The notes beneath the pieces are model-generated. The model did no database searches and had not been told where the DNA came from. It saw nothing but the letters and a program-made list of their open reading frames with translations. 64,000 bases of DNA from Bacillota bacterium (lineage in GTDB: Bacteria > Bacillota > Sulfobacillia > Sulfobacillales > Sulfobacillaceae): NCBI GenBank assembly GCA_021799435.1, contig JAJZAN010000001.1:1-64000 (forward strand), in the 5' to 3' direction. Below, one piece after another: positions 27,204-35,334 of the stretch. Both the position numbers and the translations under genes were made by a program. How positions within the stretch are numbered: position 1 is the stretch's first letter; every line of letters starts with the position of its first letter.

Positions 27204-28103
27204 CTAAGCGGGTCGTGCCTCCTGGGCTGCCAGAGCTTCCTGATAGGCCGTCCAGAGCCCCTGAAAACGCTCGTCAGGCAGCATGGTCAGAGGCGGACGC
27301 AATCCGCCCACGTCCCACCCCATCCGGTTCATAAGCCACTTTAACGGGATAGGATTGGATTCGCAGAAGAGCTGATTGGCGAGCGGCCAAAAGATCTCGT
27401 GCCAGTGCACGGCTGCATGGTGGTCGCCGGCCTGCCACGCCAACGCCAGCCGGGCCATCAAAGGCGCCGCCACATGCGAGGCCACGGATACCACGCCCGA
27501 CGCTCCGACTGCCAAGCTTGGCAAAAATAAGGCATCATCTCCGCTGTAGAGCCGTACATCGTCGGGCAGAACTCGATGCATGGCAATGAGGGCGGTAATC
27601 GTACCGGCCGCCTCCTTGACCGCCGCCACATTCTCTGCCCGCCGCTTGACCGCCAAGACCGTCTCCGGACGGACCTGCACCCCGGTGCGACCCGGCACAT
27701 CGTAAATCATCACTGGCTTGGTGGTCCGGCGGGCCGCTTCCACAAAATGTTCCACCAATCCCTCGTGAGGCGGTTTGTTGTAATACGGAGAGACAATCAG
27801 CATTCCGTCGGCTCCCCATGCGTCGGCCGCCTCTGTCAGCTTCCAGGTTTCACGGCTGTCATTGCTTCCCGTACCGACCCACACGGGCACTTCCGGCGGA
27901 AGAGTCTGACGGACGGCGCGAAATAGCGCCTCGCGTTCCTCCAAGCTGAGAGCAAACGCTTCTCCCGTCGAGCCCGCTACAACAAAGCCGCCGGACCCTT
28001 GTCCCCAAAGACTTTGGGCGAGCTCGGCGGCTTTCTGGACATTGACGCGTCCCTCATCGTCATAGGGCGTGATGAGGGCAGTGATGATGTCTGGCCACTT
28101 CAT
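27204..28103 (-). CDS. dapA: 4-hydroxy-tetrahydrodipicolinate synthase
   Basis: Condenses pyruvate with aspartate semialdehyde, the branch point to lysine, diaminopimelate and dipicolinate. 299-residue TIM barrel with GSTGE (44-48), Tyr-134 in YDVPGRTG and Schiff-base Lys-163 in AAVKEA. The ATG overlaps the dapG stop (ATGA, 4 nt). Co-location with spoVF means the dipicolinate precursor is made from the same operon in the mother cell. Confidence 0.95.
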   Translation of the reverse strand: MKWPDIITALITPYDDEGRVNVQKAAELAQSLWGQGSGGFVVAGSTGEAFALSLEEREALFRAVRQTLPPEVPVWVGTGSNDSRETWKLTEAADAWGADGMLIVSPYYNKPPHEGLVEHFVEAARRTTKPVMIYDVPGRTGVQVRPETVLAVKRRAENVAAVKEAAGTITALIAMHRVLPDDVRLYSGDDALFLPSLAVGASGVVSVASHVAAPLMARLALAWQAGDHHAAVHWHEIFWPLANQLFCESNPIPLKWLMNRMGWDVGGLRPPLTMLPDERFQGLWTAYQEALAAQEARPA

Positions 28104-29332
28104 AACGACGGCACCTCCCGGTCCAAACCAAACTGCTGGTGCAGCGCCCGCACTGCCGCCTCCATGTCTTTCTTTTCCAACAGGAGGGTGATGGTGGCAT
28201 GCGAGTCAGCCGACTGCAGCACCCGAATGCGTTCCCGCGACAGGGCTTCCATCACACGCCCGACCACTCCCGGCAGGCCTTCGATGGCGGATCCCACCAC
28301 CGACACCTTGGCTCGGTCGTCATAGACCTGAAACGGAAACTCCAGTTCTTCCAACACGTCTCCGACAAGGTGGCGCACGTCAGACTTGACACAGAAAAAC
28401 ACATGGTCTGGGAACATGTTGATGAGGTCCACTGACACGCCCCGGCGGCCCAGCAAATCGAATAGCCGATACGTCCAACCCGCATCATCAGACGGGCCAG
28501 TCACCTGGAATTGGATTAATTCCCGCAGTTGCGTTACCCCGGTCACGGCGTGGTCGGGATCGCGATGTGCCCAGGAATCCAAGAGCCGGCGTCCCGGCCC
28601 CACCAGGGTGCCCGCCCCCTCCGAAAATGTAGACCGCACGCGGACCGACACGGAAAATTGCCGCGCCAGTTCCACAGCCCGCGGGTGGATAACCCGAGCG
28701 CCCAGATTCGCCAATTGGAATACCTCGTGATAATCCATCTCGCGAATGGTGCGCGCTTCGGGAACAATCCGCGGGTCGGCCGTTTTGATGCCATCCACAT
28801 CCGTAAAAATCTCAACCACCTCCGCACCCAAGGCAGCTCCCAAGGCTACGGCCGTGGTGTCGCTGCCGCCCCGTCCCAACGTCGTCACCAGGCCATCAGA
28901 GCCAAGACCCTGAAAGCCTGCCACCACAGGAATCCGCCCGGCCCGGAGCGACTCCAGCAGTCGAGCGGGATCCAACTTCATAATCTGCGCGTCACCGTGG
29001 CAGTCATCGGTGTGAATCCCGGCCTGCCCACCTGTCATAACCTCTGGTTGCAGACCCGCCTCCCGCAAGTGGCCCGCCATCACCACAGACGAGATAATCT
29101 CTCCGCAATGCACCAATAAGTCGCTCTCGACGGCCGGTGGCTGCGGCAATGCCTGCATGAGGCTGAGCAACGTATCGGTGGCATAGGCATCGCCGGAGCG
29201 ACCCATGGCCGACACCACCACCACCGGATTCATTCCATCTTCGACTGCCTGCAGTACCCATGCCGTCACCACTCGCCGCTGCTCGGGCCCGCGCACCGAG
29301 GTTCCACCGAACTTCTGTACGACAATCCGCAT
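28100..29332 (-). CDS. dapG: Aspartate kinase
   Basis: Phosphorylates aspartate, first step of the aspartate family pathway. 410 residues: KFGGTSV at residues 6-12, a kinase domain with the GRGGSDT substrate loop, and two C-terminal ACT domains for feedback control. In Bacillus the homologue in this locus (DapG) responds to diaminopimelate. ATG 29332 shares its A with the asd TAA. Confidence 0.94.
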   Translation of the reverse strand: MRIVVQKFGGTSVRGPEQRRVVTAWVLQAVEDGMNPVVVVSAMGRSGDAYATDTLLSLMQALPQPPAVESDLLVHCGEIISSVVMAGHLREAGLQPEVMTGGQAGIHTDDCHGDAQIMKLDPARLLESLRAGRIPVVAGFQGLGSDGLVTTLGRGGSDTTAVALGAALGAEVVEIFTDVDGIKTADPRIVPEARTIREMDYHEVFQLANLGARVIHPRAVELARQFSVSVRVRSTFSEGAGTLVGPGRRLLDSWAHRDPDHAVTGVTQLRELIQFQVTGPSDDAGWTYRLFDLLGRRGVSVDLINMFPDHVFFCVKSDVRHLVGDVLEELEFPFQVYDDRAKVSVVGSAIEGLPGVVGRVMEALSRERIRVLQSADSHATITLLLEKKDMEAAVRALHQQFGLDREVPSL

Positions 29333-30351
29333 TATCGCGCACCCCCGAGACCCCAACGCGGGCCGAGTTGCTGCATGATTTCAATGGCGTTGGTCGCTGC
29401 TCCGCGCCGCAAATTGTCGGACACCACAAACAGATGCAGACCCTTGGGCTCGTGCACATCAGCCCGAATTCGGCCCACCCATACTTCGTCAGTTCCCGCC
29501 GCATCGCGCGGCGTTGGCACCAGACCGCGTGCCGGATCGTCCACGATCCGCACAGAGCGGCCCTCACTGAGCACGGCCCGCACCTGGTCAAGGGTCCACG
29601 GCTCACGAGTCTCGACATACACCGATTCGGCGTGACCCACATAAACCGGCACCCGCACGGCCGTGGCACTGAGCCGCACCGGCTGGTCCATGATTTTGCT
29701 GGTCTCCCGCATCAGCTTCCATTCTTCGCCTGTGTAATCCTGATCCATGAACTGGTCGCAATACGGCAGCACATTGTGAGCGATGGGGACGGGATACACC
29801 TCTGGATCCCCCAGGCCCTCGCCCTCGACCTGCCGACGAGTTTGCTGTTCCAATTCCTCGACCGCCTCCCGCCCCGTCCCCGAGACCGCTTGGTAGGTGG
29901 ACACAATCACCCGTTCCAGACCAAACCGGCGCGCCAACGGTGCTAGGGCCACCACCAGCTGAATGGTGGAGCAATTGGGGCTGGCAATAATGCGCGCATC
30001 CCCGACCGCGTCGCCATTCACCTCAGGCACCACCAAAGGCACTGTGGGATCCATCCGAAATCGGCTCGACTTATCAATGACGGTAACGCCGGCCAAGGCA
30101 GCCTTCGGGGCGTATTCATCGCTGACCGCATTGCCCGCCGCGAAGAAGGCGACGTCTACGCGCGACCAGTCCATTGAAGCCACGGGCTCGACCTCAATAG
30201 ATTGGCCGCGGAACACGACCGTGCGTCCACCGCCTTGCCGTGCCAAGGCCACCAACGACTGAACCGGTACCCGGTGTTCGTCCAGCACCTCCAAAATCGT
30301 CTGCCCCACCAATCCGGTGGCACCGACGACCGCTATCCGATATCCTGACAC
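29332..30351 (-). CDS. asd: Aspartate-semialdehyde dehydrogenase
   Basis: NADPH-dependent reduction of aspartyl phosphate. 339 residues with GATGLVG (10-16), the NADP loop, and catalytic Cys-127 in SPNCSTIQ. Start GTG 30351 is preferred because AAGGAG is about 10 nt away; another GTG at 30360 is only one or two bases from that site. It is followed without gap by dapG and dapA. Confidence 0.94.
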   Translation of the reverse strand: MSGYRIAVVGATGLVGQTILEVLDEHRVPVQSLVALARQGGGRTVVFRGQSIEVEPVASMDWSRVDVAFFAAGNAVSDEYAPKAALAGVTVIDKSSRFRMDPTVPLVVPEVNGDAVGDARIIASPNCSTIQLVVALAPLARRFGLERVIVSTYQAVSGTGREAVEELEQQTRRQVEGEGLGDPEVYPVPIAHNVLPYCDQFMDQDYTGEEWKLMRETSKIMDQPVRLSATAVRVPVYVGHAESVYVETREPWTLDQVRAVLSEGRSVRIVDDPARGLVPTPRDAAGTDEVWVGRIRADVHEPKGLHLFVVSDNLRRGAATNAIEIMQQLGPRWGLGGAR

Positions 30352-30370
30352 CGGCCTCACACTCCTTGAG

Positions 30371-30961
30371 TTATTTCCAGGGAACCAAAATTGGCTGAAT
30401 CTGCTCGCCCTTTACTGCATGCTGGATACTCTCCACCGCCAATTCCAAGTGCGCGTCTAACGAGCGGGGTTTGTTGACCGGATCATCCTGACCGAACGGC
30501 ACAAAGAAAATGTTCCGACTCGACAACAGACGCCCCAAGTTCATGGCGTTCATCCCCAATAGGTCGTTGGAGGTAATCGCCAACAGAACCGGCCGCCCGT
30601 TCCGGAGTTGCGCCTTGACAGCCATGGTCACGGGGGAATCATTGATGGCGTTGGCCAATTTCGCCAACGTGTTGCCGGTGCACGGCATCACCATGACCAC
30701 GTCAAACCAATGTTTTGGTCCGCTGGGTTCGACATCCGGAATCGACAGCAGCATGTCGTGATTGGCAGCTTCTGTAATGGCTTCCCGCCAGTGCTCTGGC
30801 GTGCCGAAGCGCGTTTTTACACTCAAAATGCTGTGCGACACAATAGGGGTGACTTCCGCCCCTGCACTCACTAACTCCTCTATTGTAGCGACTGCACGAG
30901 CCAAATTACAGTGCGAAGCCGCCATTGCGAGGCCAATGCGAACTCCCGACAATCTTTTCAT
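30371..30961 (-). CDS. spoVFB: Dipicolinate synthase subunit B
   Basis: 196 residues, flavoprotein (UbiX/Pan-like) fold, with PCTGNTLAKLANAINDSPVTMA characteristic of SpoVFB (shown in part). With SpoVFA it oxidises dihydrodipicolinate to dipicolinic acid, the Ca-chelating spore-core solute. The ATG lies 56 nt inside spoVFA in another frame and has its own ribosome site GAGGAGTGGG there. Confidence 0.94.
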   Translation of the reverse strand: MKRLSGVRIGLAMAASHCNLARAVATIEELVSAGAEVTPIVSHSILSVKTRFGTPEHWREAITEAANHDMLLSIPDVEPSGPKHWFDVVMVMPCTGNTLAKLANAINDSPVTMAVKAQLRNGRPVLLAITSNDLLGMNAMNLGRLLSSRNIFFVPFGQDDPVNKPRSLDAHLELAVESIQHAVKGEQIQPILVPWK

Positions 30962-31799
30962 CTTCCCACTCCTCTTCTAACACCAAGCCGAGAGTCTCCC
31001 ACACGATTTCTGCAGCGCGAACAGGCGCCACCTTTCCCGGAATGCTCAGGATTTGCTGATAGCGCTGACGGACCTCAGGGTTAGCTCGAATGTCCCCCGT
31101 CAAGCCACCTGGAATGGACGCCAGATCGATGACCCACTCCGGCCCGGCGGGCTGAAACCATGAAGCATCGAGGACAGGAGCCGGCGCGGTGTTGAAGACG
31201 CCGTCCAAGAGCGGTCTCGGCGCGATATCCAAGGGATAGGCAGGATGACCCATAGCCCGTGCCATGGCGCGTTTTTCCCCGAGACGTTCGAACACGACCA
31301 CTCGGGCCCCGTAACGCTCCAGACGGTTGGCCAGGACCGAGCCGACCCGGCCATAGCCGATGATGCCAATGGGGCGATCGAACAAGGTGTATCCGGAAAG
31401 ACCAATGGCGGCCTTCAACGCACCTTCCGCCGTAGGGATGGCGTTCAGCCACATGAAACTGGATTCCATGCGGTACTGGACGGTGCGAATCCCGAGGCTG
31501 TCGCATCGCCTCACAATCGGATCCGCAATCAGACCGGCAGCCAACAGGGCACCAGGCCCCATTCGCTCCAAGAGATCCCCGGACAACACCGCCTCCCCTT
31601 CGATGACGGTCATTCTGCCGTCCGCATCGATTCCGGTCATGGGTCCAATCAGAACATCGGGCGGCGGATCAGCCGCTTGAAACGGGGGAACGGCGGTGGT
31701 CTCCAATCCCCACCCTCGGACGTGATATCCGCGGTCTCGAAGCATTTGGCAAAGCCAAATATCGCGGGTGTCTCCGCCCGCCACCACAATGTTGCGCAT
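30906..31799 (-). CDS. spoVFA: Dipicolinate synthase subunit A
   Basis: 297 residues: an N-terminal domain with VVAGGDTRD and a central Rossmann motif GIIGYGRVGSVLANRL of the D-2-hydroxyacid dehydrogenase type. ATG 31799 follows GGGAGTGA by 5 nt. A sigma-K-like promoter (31831-31858) lies about 25 nt before the ribosome site, as expected for a late mother-cell gene. The 3' end overlaps spoVFB by 56 nt. Confidence 0.94.
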   Translation of the reverse strand: MRNIVVAGGDTRDIWLCQMLRDRGYHVRGWGLETTAVPPFQAADPPPDVLIGPMTGIDADGRMTVIEGEAVLSGDLLERMGPGALLAAGLIADPIVRRCDSLGIRTVQYRMESSFMWLNAIPTAEGALKAAIGLSGYTLFDRPIGIIGYGRVGSVLANRLERYGARVVVFERLGEKRAMARAMGHPAYPLDIAPRPLLDGVFNTAPAPVLDASWFQPAGPEWVIDLASIPGGLTGDIRANPEVRQRYQQILSIPGKVAPVRAAEIVWETLGLVLEEEWEDEKIVGSSHWPRNGGFAL

Positions 31800-31830
31800 G
31801 CTGTTCACTCCCACTTTTTCACTCCCGCTG

Positions 31831-31858
31831 TATCATACGGGGGCTCCTGGGGAGGGGT
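31831..31858 (-). promoter_or_regulatory. Sigma-K-like promoter of spoVFA
   Basis: Minus-strand AC (31857-31858), 17 nt, then CGTATGATA (31831-31839). The Bacillus sigma-K consensus is AC-N16/17-CATAnnnTA; one base of the -10 differs. spoVF is known to be sigma-K-dependent in Bacillus. Predicted transcription start is near 31824. Confidence 0.55.
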
Positions 31859-31954
31859 GAGTCCATCAGAAAAGGATTTTCACAAGGGAAATTTTCGAGG
31901 ACTGGCGCAATAAGCCGCCGCGAAGTTCACGCAGATCTGCCGCCAGCATGGGCG

Positions 31955-31987
31955 CACAAAGAGGCGGCCGCCCCTTGCGGGACGGCC
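31955..31987 (-). terminator. Terminator of the general stress protein gene
   Basis: Minus-strand 9-bp stem GGCCGTCCC/GGGGCGGCC with a GCAA tetraloop (31966-31987) is followed by GCCTCTTTG. It lies 10 nt past the stop and insulates spoVFA from its upstream neighbour. Confidence 0.7.
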
Positions 31988-31997
31988 TTGGGACAAC

Positions 31998-32477
31998 CTA
32001 GTGCACGTAGATATCGCGAGCGCCTCGGTGCTGCAACAGTTGCTTGGTCTTGTCAACCTGGTCATCGTCCGCTTTGACCAAAACCAGCATCCGACCCTTC
32101 TTCACATCTTCCTCGAGGTGCTGACTCTCTTGACGGGGAATGCCATAATCCATGAACGCCCCCACCAATCCTCCGGCCGCCGCGCCAGTCAGCGTAGCCG
32201 CGAGCGGGCCCATGGCCAAAATCGGACCGACGCCGGGAATGGCCAGAGCACCTGCACTGGCCAAGAGGCCTACCGCACCGCCAGCGGCCGATCCCCACCC
32301 AATGCCGCTGGACAGGTCATGCGTGCCATGACCTGTCGGGTGTCCTTTCTCCGTATGGCCATCACGACGGGCGACCACCGAAATGTTCTTGTCGGACACC
32401 CCCTGGTGTTCCAGGTCATGGACAGCCTGGTCGGCAGCCTGGTGATCATGAAACGATCCCACAACTGTTTTAGACAT
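31998..32477 (-). CDS. General stress protein (GSP17M/YflT-like N-terminus with glycine-zipper core)
   Basis: 159 residues. The N-terminal ~40 residues resemble the GSP17M domain (VVGSFHDHQAADQAVHDLEHQGV). A His/Gly-rich spacer, an Ala/Gly-zipper hydrophobic core of two helices (about 60-108), and a basic/acidic C-terminus with VLVKADDDQVDKTKQLL follow. Membrane association is likely, function unknown. ATG 32477 has GGGGGCG upstream. It is inserted between ymxH and spoVFA, and it has its own terminator. Confidence 0.8.
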   Translation of the reverse strand: MSKTVVGSFHDHQAADQAVHDLEHQGVSDKNISVVARRDGHTEKGHPTGHGTHDLSSGIGWGSAAGGAVGLLASAGALAIPGVGPILAMGPLAATLTGAAAGGLVGAFMDYGIPRQESQHLEEDVKKGRMLVLVKADDDQVDKTKQLLQHRGARDIYVH

Positions 32478-32545
32478 CAAAACGCCCCCTTTTCATATCT
32501 GCCATGCCTGGCTAGTTTTTGAATGTGGGGGCGTTGCTCACTCGT

Positions 32546-32803
32546 TCAGTTTCCTCCAGAAGTGCCGATCTTTGGCACGTCAGCCATGTCGACAATCATC
32601 ACTTCAGGTCCCACGCGCCGGATAGCCTGCCAGGGAATCTCGATTTTTTGACCCCGGTTCATATGGCCGCGCTGGGGCACCAATATCGCTTCTATCGCGC
32701 CGGTCTCCGGATTGATCACGAGGTCGCTGTCTCCCAGCGAACCCAGTCGGCCACCGTTGGTGAGATTGATGATGTCTTTTGAGGCAAGTTCGCTCATCCG
32801 CAT
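32546..32803 (-). CDS. ymxH: YlmC/YmxH family PRC-barrel sporulation protein
   Basis: 85 residues forming a single PRC-barrel-like domain: MRMSELASKDIINLTNGGRLG, then beta strands ending in a short Gly/Ser tail. The family includes Bacillus YmxH (in this locus) and YlmC. Function unknown, with RNA- or membrane-complex roles suggested for PRC barrels. AAGGAGG lies 8 nt upstream of ATG 32803; the open frame continues upstream without support. Confidence 0.85.
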   Translation of the reverse strand: MRMSELASKDIINLTNGGRLGSLGDSDLVINPETGAIEAILVPQRGHMNRGQKIEIPWQAIRRVGPEVMIVDMADVPKIGTSGGN

Positions 32804-32847
32804 CTGATGCCCCTCCTTCAAGAGAGGGTATGTCGGCCTGACCGCGT

Positions 32848-33219
32848 TCAGACCTCGGGCTCCCCCAGCGCATAACCGGCTTTCTCCGACAGCCCTTGCT
32901 GACGTCGGAAGTTTTCTTGATTCTTTTTCAAATAGCCTTGATAGAGCTGCTCGGCATCCAGTCCCGCATCCAAACACATACTGATAAAAAAGTGCAGCAC
33001 GTCCACTAGTTCCTCGTGCAACTTGGCCGGCTCGATCGGGGCGGGATTCTTCCACCACTTGTAGCGTGCCTCTTCCAGAACCTCGCCCAATTCCACCATC
33101 AGCGCCATGGCTTCTTTTTGAATCCAGGCTCCCGCATCAGCCTCTAGTTGGCGATCGTGACGAATCTGATCGTTAAACGCTTTCTGCCAGTGAAAAATCT
33201 GTTCCAATCGGTCGCTCAT
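32848..33219 (-). CDS. Dimeric all-alpha dUTP diphosphatase (MazG-like)
   Basis: 123 residues of helical NTP-pyrophosphohydrolase type. The metal-binding motif EKEAMALMVELGEVLEE-type helix and a later HEELVDVLHFFISMCLDAGL helix give the E-x2-E ... E-x2-D pattern of dUTPase_2/MazG. WWKNP between the helices is typical of this subgroup. It would keep dUTP low. Start ATG overlaps the mlpA stop (ATGA). Its presence inside the spoVF locus is not part of the Bacillus order. Confidence 0.87.
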   Translation of the reverse strand: MSDRLEQIFHWQKAFNDQIRHDRQLEADAGAWIQKEAMALMVELGEVLEEARYKWWKNPAPIEPAKLHEELVDVLHFFISMCLDAGLDAEQLYQGYLKKNQENFRRQQGLSEKAGYALGEPEV

Positions 33220-34481
33220 GACGGCAGCTCCTCATTCATAATGCCCATGCGGACGCAATCAGCCGCTTCCAGCGGCCCGGCTGCAGCCAAGGCTTGGGAT
33301 CCGCCATCAACCCACACCTGGGCTTGGCGGCGCACATCCTCCATCGTGACTCGGCCCAACTCGTCCGCCACCGCGCTCAAAGCTGGGGCACGGCGCTGCT
33401 CCAATCCATACCGTCCGAGACGCATGACCCGTGCATCGGGCGTTTCCTGGTTCATAACCAGCACCGTGTTCAAGGTCACCCGCGTGTGTTCAAGCTCCTC
33501 TTCCTGTGGACCGTTGGCTGCCAGACTGGCCATCTCTTCCTGCACCGCGGTCCATGCCTCTCCGACCCGCTGTGGCGCGAGACCCAAGTAGGTCACCATG
33601 TCGCCGAAGTCATCTTCGGGCGAGTAATGGGTGGCCACCGTGTACACCAGACCCTCCTCCTCACGCAGACGCTGCCACAGCCTGGAGGTATTCTGCCCCC
33701 CCAGGAGGGATGCCATCATCAAAGCGGACGCGTAGCGCCGATCATACCGACTGGGTGCGGGAACGGCCAACGCCAGTTTGCACTGCTCCCACTCGCACAA
33801 TCGGACCAAGCGACGGGGAGCAAAACGAGGAGGCTGGCGCCGCTTGGGCAGGCGCGGGGAATCGCCGCAAGCACCTCCGAAGTCCTCATGAACGCGCGCT
33901 GCCAGCTTTTCCGCTGATCCCCCAGATGCTGCAAATACCATCGTCTGGGGTTGGTAATGGCGGTCAAAAAACGCCCGCAAGCTCTCCGCATCAATGTCGG
34001 CCAACGACGCGGAAGTGCCCAGGATATCATGCGTGTAGGCGGGATCCTCATACAACGCCTCACTCACGAGCGTATCCAGCACCTCGTCCGGGTCGTCCAG
34101 GCTCTCATGCATTTCTTCCAGCACGACATTCTTTTCCTTGGCCAAGTCCTCGGGCCGAAGCCACGGCTGCTGCACCATTTCTCTTAGGAGAAGGTATGCC
34201 CGTTCGGCCTCGGAATCCAGGACCTTGGCATAAAAGCAGGTATAGTCTCGGGTGGTGAACGCGTTGATGTCTGCCCCCAACCGATCCATTTGCCGGGCGA
34301 TGGCCCGGTAGTCTAAGGAGCCGGCGCCCTTAAACAGCAAGTGCTCCAACAGATGGGCCATCCCCCACTCTCTCGGCTCTTCGTCTCGGCTGCCCACGCC
34401 AATAAAGAACGCCAAAGCGGTGGTGCCGACAGACGGGACGTCGTCATGCACCACCGTGAGTCCTGCGGATGTGTGTGTCAA
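33216..34481 (-). CDS. mlpA: M16 family zinc peptidase (MlpA/YmxG)
   Basis: 421 residues, insulinase/processing-peptidase fold. Inverted zinc motif HLLEH (43-47) and the distal Glu near 122-123 (VVLEEMHESLDDP) are present, followed by the M16 C-terminal domain. Start is TTG 34481, about 17 nt from a GAGGAGG, so initiation is not certain; an in-frame CTG is 2 nt from the same site. Conserved between ylxY and ymxH in spore formers. Confidence 0.91.
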   Translation of the reverse strand: MTHTSAGLTVVHDDVPSVGTTALAFFIGVGSRDEEPREWGMAHLLEHLLFKGAGSLDYRAIARQMDRLGADINAFTTRDYTCFYAKVLDSEAERAYLLLREMVQQPWLRPEDLAKEKNVVLEEMHESLDDPDEVLDTLVSEALYEDPAYTHDILGTSASLADIDAESLRAFFDRHYQPQTMVFAASGGSAEKLAARVHEDFGGACGDSPRLPKRRQPPRFAPRRLVRLCEWEQCKLALAVPAPSRYDRRYASALMMASLLGGQNTSRLWQRLREEEGLVYTVATHYSPEDDFGDMVTYLGLAPQRVGEAWTAVQEEMASLAANGPQEEELEHTRVTLNTVLVMNQETPDARVMRLGRYGLEQRRAPALSAVADELGRVTMEDVRRQAQVWVDGGSQALAAAGPLEAADCVRMGIMNEELPS

Positions 34482-34534
34482 AAATTCGATTGCAGTTCCT
34501 CCTCGCCTCCGTCTCTTGAGTTCATCTTACAACA

Positions 34535-35275
34535 TTACCCGTCTGTGCGCGGAGTCCCCATCCTCAAGAGCTGGCTCACCGTCACGAGATGAAACCCCTT
34601 GTCCTTCAGAGCTTGAATGATCTGCGGCAGAGCTTCGACCGTCCGGTTGGTGGGATGCATCAACACAATACCGCCGTTTTGAGCCTTTTGACTCACCTTA
34701 TTCACCATGTAGGCGGGCGAGGAGGTGGGCCGCCAGTCAATCGTATCGATGGTCCACATGACCAGCGTCATGTGGTCGGCGGCGGCGGCCCTTAAAACGG
34801 TCTGATTGAACTCGCCATATGGTGGGGCATAGACAGCCGGCCGCACTTGAGTGATGGCCTGGACCATTCGGTTGGTGCGCTCGATATCCTGCACGTTGCC
34901 CTCGTATCCCAGTTGGTTGGGGTGCCGGTGATTCCAACCGTGATTGCCCAATTCGTCGCCTTGCGTCTTCATTTGCTTGACCAATTCGGGATGCGCCTCG
35001 GCCCAAGCGCCGCCCACCATAAAGGTAGCCGGCACATGGGCGTCCTTTAGTTCCTGCATCAATTGGGGAACGAATTCGGTCCCCCACACGACATTAATAG
35101 TCAGCGCCATAGCGTGTTGCGGGGTCTCCACCCGATAGACCGGAATGGGCACCTCCGGGGAACCGCTGGCGCGAAGCAACCGGGGATTGATCAGCCCCGC
35201 AGCGAGCACCAAAACCGTGACCAGCAGGAGCAGCCGAACCATGGGTCCCCTCAACGATATGACACGAAAGTGCAT
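34535..35275 (-). CDS. ylxY: YlxY-like polysaccharide deacetylase family sporulation protein
   Basis: 246 residues with one N-terminal transmembrane segment (about 13-30) and a NodB domain. The usual TFDD motif reads TINVVWG (59-65), so the catalytic/metal Asp pair is absent. NHGWNH and YAPPYGEF are kept. This matches the YlxY subfamily, which is thought to be non-catalytic or altered. ATG 35275 follows GGGGGAATTTTG. It lies between pnp and mlpA as in Bacillus. Confidence 0.88.
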   Translation of the reverse strand: MHFRVISLRGPMVRLLLLVTVLVLAAGLINPRLLRASGSPEVPIPVYRVETPQHAMALTINVVWGTEFVPQLMQELKDAHVPATFMVGGAWAEAHPELVKQMKTQGDELGNHGWNHRHPNQLGYEGNVQDIERTNRMVQAITQVRPAVYAPPYGEFNQTVLRAAAADHMTLVMWTIDTIDWRPTSSPAYMVNKVSQKAQNGGIVLMHPTNRTVEALPQIIQALKDKGFHLVTVSQLLRMGTPRTDG

Positions 35276-35334
35276 CAAAATTCCCCCTAGTTGTCCCTAT
35301 ATGTCGGAGGCGGACAAGATAGAACGTTGTCCCC

